Origin: Neotamlana sedimentorum
GTDB taxonomy: Bacteria; Bacteroidota; Bacteroidia; Flavobacteriales; Flavobacteriaceae
Length of the DNA stretch: 64,000 nucleotides
Assembly (NCBI RefSeq): GCF_000943565.1
Contig: NZ_JTDW01000005.1
Span: 248,001-312,000, forward strand
Direction of reading: 5' to 3'
Made by a program: the position numbers and the translations under genes. Shown one piece after another: positions 58,662 to 64,000 of the stretch. Below the pieces are notes generated by a model, which ran no database searches, was not told where the DNA came from, and saw nothing but the letters and a program-made list of their open reading frames with translations. The first letter of the stretch is position 1, and each line of letters starts with the position of its first letter.

Positions 58662-61298
58662 TTAACCTAAACTAGCCAAACTAGTCTTTAACGTTTCAAT
58701 TTTAGCCAAAGCATCAGCTTCTTTCTTTTTCTCGCTAGCTACAACTTGCTCTGGTGCATTATTTACAAAACGCTCGTTTGATAGTTTTTTCTGTACCGAT
58801 TTTAAAAATCCTTCGGTGTAATTTAACTCTTCGGTTAGTTTTTTAATTTCAGCTTCAACGTCTATAGCACCAACCATTGGCACAAAATATTCGTTCGATT
58901 TTACTCTAAACGTTAATGCGCCTTCAACGGCTTCATCTACATAATCAATAGCTTCTAAATTACCCATTTTAGCAATTATAGCATCGAAAGTAGTGGATGA
59001 CTTTTCGTTGTTTATAACAGAAAAACCAATCGCATCTTTAAAAGCAATGTTCTTTTCTTTTCTAATGGTTCGAATACCCGAAATAACTTCTGAAGCAAAA
59101 TCAAATTCAGAAATCAAAGTTTCGTTAATTGGTTTAGCTGCTGGCCAACTGGCTACAATTAAAGCTTCTTCTCGTGTGCGGTCTTTTATGTAATGCCATA
59201 AATCTTCAGTTAAAAACGGCATAAATGGATGTACAATTTTTAAATTATCTTCAAAAATGGCAATAATCGCATTGTACGTTTTAGCATCAATAGGTTGTTG
59301 GTACGCTGGCTTTACCATTTCTAGTAACCAACCACAAAAATCATCGTAAATCAATTTATAAATAGCCATTAAAGCATCGCTTAAACGGTATTTACTAAAA
59401 TGATCTTCTATTTCGATTAATGCTTTTTGGAATTTAGATTCGTACCAAGAAATAGCTATTTTACTTGCTTCTGGTTGTTCTATGCTTTCCGAAACTTCCC
59501 AACCATCAACTAATCGGTAGGCATTCCAAATTTTGTTACCAAAACCTTTACCTTGTTGGCATAGAGACTCATCGAACAGTAAATCGTTTCCTGCAGCACT
59601 ACTTAATAGTAAACCAACACGAACACCATCGGCACTGTATTCTTCTATAAGTTTTAAAGCATCTGGCGAGTTTCCTAAAGATTTACTCATTTTACGACGC
59701 TGCTTATCGCGAACTAAACCGGTTAAATACACATTTTTAAATGGCATTTCTCCTTTATATTCATATCCAGCAATTATCATACGAGCTACCCAGAAGAATA
59801 AAATATCTGGACCTGTAACTAAATCGTTTGTTGGGTAATAGTATTTTATATCGTCGTTTTCTGGGTTACGAATACCATCGAAAACCGACATTGGCCATAA
59901 CCATGACGAGAACCAAGTGTCTAAAGCATCGGTTTCTTGACGTAAGTCGTTAGCTGTTAGTTGTTGGTTGTTTGTTTTAGACTTAGCTAACTCAAGTGCA
60001 TCATTGATGCTTTCGGCAACTACAAAGTCTTCTTTTCCTTCACCATAATAATAAGCTGGAATTTGTTGTCCCCAAAGTAACTGGCGCGAAATATTCCAAT
60101 CGCGGATGTTTTCCATCCAGTGGCGATAGGTATTTTCGAATTTTTTAGGGAATAATTGAATATCGTTATTTTCGCCTAAAACCGCCTCTATTGCTGGTTT
60201 TACAAGTTCTTCCATTTTTAAAAACCACTGATCGCTTAATCTAGGCTCGATAACAGCCTTTGTACGTTCTGAGGTTCCTACTTTATTTATATGTGTTTCT
60301 GTTTTTACTAAAACACCAATATTTTCTAGTTCTTTGGCAACGGATTTTCTAGCCACAAAACGATCTTGACCTTCGAATTGCAATCCGTAACTATTTAATG
60401 TAGCATCTTCATGAAAAATATCGATAACCTCAAGATTGTGTTTATCGCCAAGGTTTTTATCGTTTTCGTCGTGTGCTGGTGTTACTTTTAAACAACCTGT
60501 ACCAAACTCAAGATCTACATATTCATCTTCAATAATAGGAATAACACGGTTACAAATTGGCACAATGGCCTTTTTTCCACGTAAGTGCGTAAAACGTTCG
60601 TCTTCTGGGTTTATACAAATGGCTGTATCTCCAAAAATAGTTTCAGGACGTGTAGTTGCAATAGTTAACGTGTCGTCGCTACCTTCAATTTTATAATTAA
60701 TATAGTACAGATTACCTTGACGCTCTTCGTGAATTACTTCCTCGTCCGATAATGTTGTTTTTGCCTCAGGATCCCAGTTTACCATTCGATAACCACGGTA
60801 AATTAAGCCTTTGTTGTATAAATCTACAAACACTTTTATTACGGCTTCGCTCATATCGTCATCCATAGTAAATTTGGTACGATCCCAATCGCAAGAACAG
60901 CCTAGTTTTTTTAATTGTTCAAGTATAACGCCACCGTATTCGTGCGTCCAATCCCAGGCATGCTTTAAAAACTCATCGCGAGATAAATCGTTTTTATCTA
61001 TACCTTGTTCCTTTAATCTGGCCACAACTTTGGCTTCAGTAGCAATAGAAGCGTGATCTGTACCAGGAACCCAACAGGCATTTTTACCTTGTAAACGCGC
61101 ACGACGAATTAATACATCTTGAATGGTATTATTCAACATATGTCCCATGTGAAGAATTCCTGTAACGTTTGGCGGAGGGATTACAATGGTATATGGCTCT
61201 CTATCGTCCGGTTCTGAATGAAAGTAATTATGTGTCATCCAGTAGTCGTACCACTTGTTTTCTACCTGTTGTGCATCGTATTTTGATGGAATACTCAT
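58662..61298 (-). CDS. valS: Valine-tRNA ligase
   Basis: An 878-residue class I synthetase. The HIGH motif is [16 protein letters not shown], the KMSKS loop is [15 protein letters not shown], and the editing (CP1) domain has [17 protein letters not shown]. The anticodon-binding domain and C-terminal coiled-coil arm ([18 protein letters not shown]... to SLASLG) complete it. It charges tRNA-Val and edits Thr. A TACTTTTG -7-like box on the - strand (61335-61328) lies 30 bases upstream. The 3' end is the apparent landing site of the accessory array: three partial copies of it lie between 54.4 and 57.4 kb. Confidence 0.97.
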   Translation of the reverse strand: MSIPSKYDAQQVENKWYDYWMTHNYFHSEPDDREPYTIVIPPPNVTGILHMGHMLNNTIQDVLIRRARLQGKNACWVPGTDHASIATEAKVVARLKEQGIDKNDLSRDEFLKHAWDWTHEYGGVILEQLKKLGCSCDWDRTKFTMDDDMSEAVIKVFVDLYNKGLIYRGYRMVNWDPEAKTTLSDEEVIHEERQGNLYYINYKIEGSDDTLTIATTRPETIFGDTAICINPEDERFTHLRGKKAIVPICNRVIPIIEDEYVDLEFGTGCLKVTPAHDENDKNLGDKHNLEVIDIFHEDATLNSYGLQFEGQDRFVARKSVAKELENIGVLVKTETHINKVGTSERTKAVIEPRLSDQWFLKMEELVKPAIEAVLGENNDIQLFPKKFENTYRHWMENIRDWNISRQLLWGQQIPAYYYGEGKEDFVVAESINDALELAKSKTNNQQLTANDLRQETDALDTWFSSWLWPMSVFDGIRNPENDDIKYYYPTNDLVTGPDILFFWVARMIIAGYEYKGEMPFKNVYLTGLVRDKQRRKMSKSLGNSPDALKLIEEYSADGVRVGLLLSSAAGNDLLFDESLCQQGKGFGNKIWNAYRLVDGWEVSESIEQPEASKIAISWYESKFQKALIEIEDHFSKYRLSDALMAIYKLIYDDFCGWLLEMVKPAYQQPIDAKTYNAIIAIFEDNLKIVHPFMPFLTEDLWHYIKDRTREEALIVASWPAAKPINETLISEFDFASEVISGIRTIRKEKNIAFKDAIGFSVINNEKSSTTFDAIIAKMGNLEAIDYVDEAVEGALTFRVKSNEYFVPMVGAIDVEAEIKKLTEELNYTEGFLKSVQKKLSNERFVNNAPEQVVASEKKKEADALAKIETLKTSLASLG

Positions 61299-61456
61299 CT
61301 TTGGAATAGTTTTTGAATAATAATTGGCAAAAGTACTTATATTTCTTGTTCTGTAAAAACAGATATTGAACTATTGATTGTTAAATTTGAATTTGAAACA
61401 GAATGTACTTTCATCTTTGTTAAATATGTTAATAAATCTGTAATACATCCAATATT

Positions 61457-61488
61457 TTTGTAGGTTGTAGAAAAAGTGAGTATGTTTG
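61457..61488 (+). promoter_or_regulatory. Promoter of the DUF1573 gene
   Basis: TTTG (61457-61460), 20 bases, then TATGTTTG (61481-61488): an exact Bacteroidetes -33/-7 pair. The start codon is 86 bases further. The 275-base gap 61299-61573 holds this promoter, the valS promoter and no gene. Confidence 0.65.
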
Positions 61489-61573
61489 ACTAAGATTTAT
61501 AGAAATAATATGAATTTTCGCCCTAAATATTTTTATAGCAAAGGGTAATTAATTTGAAATAAATACTAAAATT

Positions 61574-61990
61574 ATGAAACATTTAATTACAATCTTTTTT
61601 GTTGGATTATTCAGTTTAGCTGTAAGTGCTCAAGCTAAAATTGAATTTAAAACCGAAACTATAGATTATGGTACTATTGAAAAAGGTGCCGATGGTGTAA
61701 GAGTTTTTGAATTTACTAACACAGGTAACGAGCCATTAGTAATCACTAAAGTATCTTCTAGCTGCGGATGTACTATTCCTAAAAAGCCGAAAGATCCTAT
61801 TTTACCAGGAAAAACTGGAGAAATTGAAGTTAAATACGACACCAATCGTGTTAACCCTATTAGAAAAACAATAACAGTACAATCGAACGCTGAAACTCCA
61901 ACTATAGCCTTAAAAATTAAAGGTTTAGTTGTAGATTCTAGTAAAGCTAGCGTACTTGAAAAGAAAGATAAAAGTATTGTACAGCAATAA
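61574..61990 (+). CDS. DUF1573 secreted protein
   Basis: A 138-residue protein with a signal peptide (ITIFFVGLFSLAVSAQ) and one immunoglobulin-like DUF1573 domain: IDYGTIEKGADGVRVFEFTN, VSSSCGCTIPKKPKDPILPG and RKTITVQSNAETPTIALKIK. The CGC pair is a family hallmark. The role is unknown. It is divergent from valS, a common flavobacterial neighbourhood as I recall. Confidence 0.9.
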   Translation: MKHLITIFFVGLFSLAVSAQAKIEFKTETIDYGTIEKGADGVRVFEFTNTGNEPLVITKVSSSCGCTIPKKPKDPILPGKTGEIEVKYDTNRVNPIRKTITVQSNAETPTIALKIKGLVVDSSKASVLEKKDKSIVQQ

Positions 61991-62012
61991 GTTTTAAAAA
62001 ATATTTTTTATT

Positions 62013-62046
62013 AAACCTCAAGTGAAAGCTTGGGGTTTCTTTTTTT
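62013..62046. terminator. Bidirectional terminator between DUF1573 and protease genes
   Basis: AAACCTCAAG (62013-62022) pairs with CTTGGGGTTT (62029-62038), one G-T pair, followed by a T-run that runs into the protease stop codon (62045-62047). Confidence 0.8.
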
Positions 62047-63379
62047 AATAAGGAGATTTTAAAACGAAAGAATAATTTAAAACCACACCGCTACGCTCAA
62101 TTTTAAGTTTTAGTCGTTTACCAACATCATCATAAAATTTATTGGTTATTTCTTGTAAACTAAAACGAAAGGTTGGTTTATTGTTTATCTCTAAAATTAA
62201 GTCGCCAATTTGCAATCCGGCTAAATCTGCAGGAGAATTTTTCCTGAGTTCTGCAATTACAAAAGCAGGTTTTAAAACATATTTATATTGCGCTTCTATT
62301 ACAATAGTTTGGCTATTAGCAGCACTTCTATTTTGCGTATTAGGACTTCTAAATTTGCTATGAGAATCGTCTATTTCTTTTACAAGTCTTACGCCATCGT
62401 GAGCCAATTCAATCCCGCTGTGATTATAGTTAAACTTTTCTTTAAAAAAGCTATTTTTAGTAAAGCTTACAAAACCTCTCGGATAATCGAAAACCACATT
62501 AAATCGCTTAAGCATATTTCCAGATAAACTTCCATTTCTTCCTTTGTTATTTTTAGCTTTAACAACCGAACTAGAATCCGGATACGCAACATTTACATTT
62601 TTTAAATGATAATTGTTAATTGAAAAACCATCAACTTTCGATCGTTTTCCAAAAACACTTCCACTAAGTCCGTGCCCTAAATAATCATGAAAAAAAAGGT
62701 CACCAGGATGGATATCTAAGCTATCATCTTCAAATAACCAGAGCGCATCACTTCCTCCTGAATCAATTAATAGTTTTATGGGTATTTCTTTACCATTAAT
62801 ATTTACTTTTACGTTTATATAAGGTTTATTATTATAAAACTCTAAATGTAACTTCTCTGTTTTCCTTTTGGGTTTATATTTATAATAACTTGGTTCGGTA
62901 AGTTTAATAAACCGCTGTGCATAATTAATTTCTACGGTTAAATCCTTAAACAAATCGTAACCAATAATGCCATGTACAGGAACACCTAATCGCGGCGCCA
63001 AATTCAAGTCAAAATTATAAATAGCATAAAAATCTTGATGTAGATTAATAACTTCTCCAATTTTAACAATATTATCTATAGACTTCGTTGCTTTAATAGG
63101 CTCACCATCGCCAAATCCCATTAAAAAAATAGTGTCGTCTTCTTTAAACTTCAAACTATCCGCTACATGCAGAACATTAAAAATTATAGGTTTACTAACA
63201 CCTGTATCTAACAAAAAAGACAGTTTAACGCCATTTACTTCAACAGGAATTATAATAAGGTTATTAATAAGTTTAAACTGAATTTTATCTGAATGCTTTT
63301 TATTTGGAATACGAAACTCTTGCGAAAACCCAACCATGCTTAAAAACATAAATAGTATACAAAAAAGAATGGGTTTCAT
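62045..63379 (-). CDS. Retropepsin-like aspartic protease with PDZ domain
   Basis: A 444-residue secreted protein with a signal peptide (FCILFMFLSMVGFSQ). Two aspartic-protease half-sites are visible: FLLDTGVSKPI (Asp58) and LLIDSGGSDALW (Asp206), each followed by a hydrophobic-Gly segment (HGIIGYDLF, and GSLSGNMLKRFNVVFDY). The C-terminal PDZ domain (about 370-440) has LRKNSPADLAGLQIGDLILE and INNKPTFRF. It probably cleaves periplasmic or surface proteins. Family members in Bacteroidetes are common and mostly unstudied. Confidence 0.88.
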   Translation of the reverse strand: MKPILFCILFMFLSMVGFSQEFRIPNKKHSDKIQFKLINNLIIIPVEVNGVKLSFLLDTGVSKPIIFNVLHVADSLKFKEDDTIFLMGFGDGEPIKATKSIDNIVKIGEVINLHQDFYAIYNFDLNLAPRLGVPVHGIIGYDLFKDLTVEINYAQRFIKLTEPSYYKYKPKRKTEKLHLEFYNNKPYINVKVNINGKEIPIKLLIDSGGSDALWLFEDDSLDIHPGDLFFHDYLGHGLSGSVFGKRSKVDGFSINNYHLKNVNVAYPDSSSVVKAKNNKGRNGSLSGNMLKRFNVVFDYPRGFVSFTKNSFFKEKFNYNHSGIELAHDGVRLVKEIDDSHSKFRSPNTQNRSAANSQTIVIEAQYKYVLKPAFVIAELRKNSPADLAGLQIGDLILEINNKPTFRFSLQEITNKFYDDVGKRLKLKIERSGVVLNYSFVLKSPY

Positions 63380-63500
63380 GACAAATAGTTAGGTTGGTTA
63401 CTAAATTTAACAATCTTTATGATAACTCTTACCACTTATAAATAATTTTTAAAAAAACTTTAAGATAATTTTCTCAACTTTGTGTGATAAACTCAATTTA

Positions 63501-64000
63501 ATGCCAGTAATTTCAGAAAAAGGGCAATTAATGCCGCAATCGCCAATACGTAAACTAGTTCCTTATGCTGAAGCAGCAACAAAAAAAGGAAAACATATTT
63601 ATTATTTAAATATTGGACAACCCGATATTAAAACACCAGAAATAGCACTTAAAGCTGTAAAAAATATCTCTTTAGATATTTTAGCATATTCCAGATCAGA
63701 AGGTTCGGAAACTTACCGAAAAAAAATTGCAAACTATTATGCTAAAAATGATATTAAAGTAAAACACGACAATATTATTGTTACCACTGGTGGTAGCGAA
63801 GCTTTACTTTTTGCCTTTGGAAGCATTATGGATGTTGATGATGAAGTTATTATTCCCGAACCATTTTATGCTAATTACAATGGGTTTTCAACAGCTTCCG
63901 GAGTTAATATTGTTCCTGTAATTTCTAAAATTGAAGATAACTTTGCTTTACCACCTATAGAAGCATTCGAAAAATTAATTACACCTAAAACCAAAGCTAT
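63501..64000 (+). CDS. Class I/II aminotransferase (N-terminal part)
   Basis: The window ends inside this gene after 166 codons. The start MPVISEKGQLMPQSPIRKLV is followed by YLNIGQPDIKTPE, YSRSEGSETYRKKIANYYAK and VTTGGSEALLFAFGSIMDVD, then IIPEPFYANYNGF. These are the N-terminal motifs of PLP-dependent aspartate-type aminotransferases; the PLP lysine lies beyond the window. Substrate unknown. Confidence 0.9.
   Translation, partial: MPVISEKGQLMPQSPIRKLVPYAEAATKKGKHIYYLNIGQPDIKTPEIALKAVKNISLDILAYSRSEGSETYRKKIANYYAKNDIKVKHDNIIVTTGGSEALLFAFGSIMDVDDEVIIPEPFYANYNGFSTASGVNIVPVISKIEDNFALPPIEAFEKLITPKTKA

Noticed and set aside
1-64000. tRNA, rRNA, tmRNA or RNase P RNA genes
   Set aside because: I saw no cloverleaf with a T-loop GTTCGA-type consensus or other hallmark sequence. 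A computational scan could still find a divergent one.

Overview
This window looks like a chromosomal segment of a marine-type member of the Flavobacteriaceae (Bacteroidetes). The base composition is visibly AT-rich. Two secreted proteins carry type IX secretion sorting domains (one type A, one type B). There are DUF4270, DUF4129/DUF4350/MoxR/DUF58, DUF4295 and other families typical of the phylum. Several genes start with TTG behind A-rich leaders, and the promoters I can see fit the Bacteroidetes TTTG / TAnnTTTG pattern. I cannot place the genus. No tRNA, rRNA, CRISPR array, integrase or transposase gene was found.

Layout. 1-9.4 kb: end of a membrane protein, an ECF sigma factor with a membrane partner, topoisomerase III with an overlapping pseudouridine synthase, a DUF418 protein, a PlsC-like acyltransferase, a Nudix CoA pyrophosphatase, a cyclophilin lipoprotein, a xylose-isomerase-like lipoprotein and a TRIC-type membrane protein. 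9.7-17.3 kb: RDD protein diverging from a MoxR envelope cluster (SpoIIM-like, DUF4129, DUF4350, MoxR, DUF58) interrupted by a lipoprotein and a DUF805 gene. 17.4-25.1 kb: DUF2141, outer-membrane barrel, DUF4270, Kelch lipoprotein, LytS/LytTR two-component pair, Dps diverging from OxyR. 25.2-28.6 kb: a copper-type MbnP/MbnH locus with a barrel protein and a small cysteine protein. 29-36 kb: two T9SS cargo proteins, AIM24 and DUF4442. 35.9-45 kb: ftsY, DUF4295, rpmG, rpmB, cinA, an Hpt protein, a FAH-family protein, an exonuclease, a 2-oxoacid dehydrogenase E2, a glycosyltransferase, recR. 45-52.8 kb: sodium:solute symporter, CoA-binding protein, an ORF-free stretch with three hairpin terminators, fabH, htpG, FKBP, DUF3089. 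52.9-58.5 kb: an accessory array next to valS. 58.7-64 kb: valS, DUF1573, an aspartic protease with PDZ, and the start of an aminotransferase.

The most unusual structure is the accessory array beside valS. The intergenic gaps between the AraC/cupin pair, the class III cyclase, the DUF421 gene and the DUF2971 gene hold three decayed copies of the 3' end of valS, all in the same orientation as valS. The copy nearest valS is best preserved and still has a reading frame with its own stop; the two farther copies are clearly more decayed. Each remnant is followed by a conserved box of about 47 bp, and a fourth box lies before the AraC gene. The simplest reading is repeated capture of single-gene modules at the 3' end of valS, each event pushing the previous valS tail outward. 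The cyclase in the array has a mixed nucleotide-specificity signature (Glu/Asp).

Small repeats have shaped many intergenic regions: a family of about 100-150 bp in three copies abutting or near gene ends (one provides a stop codon), short hairpin repeats of the CTGAACTTGTTTCAG type (one sits inside the stem-loop of the htpG terminator), and a repeat that appears to have been absorbed in frame into topoisomerase III.
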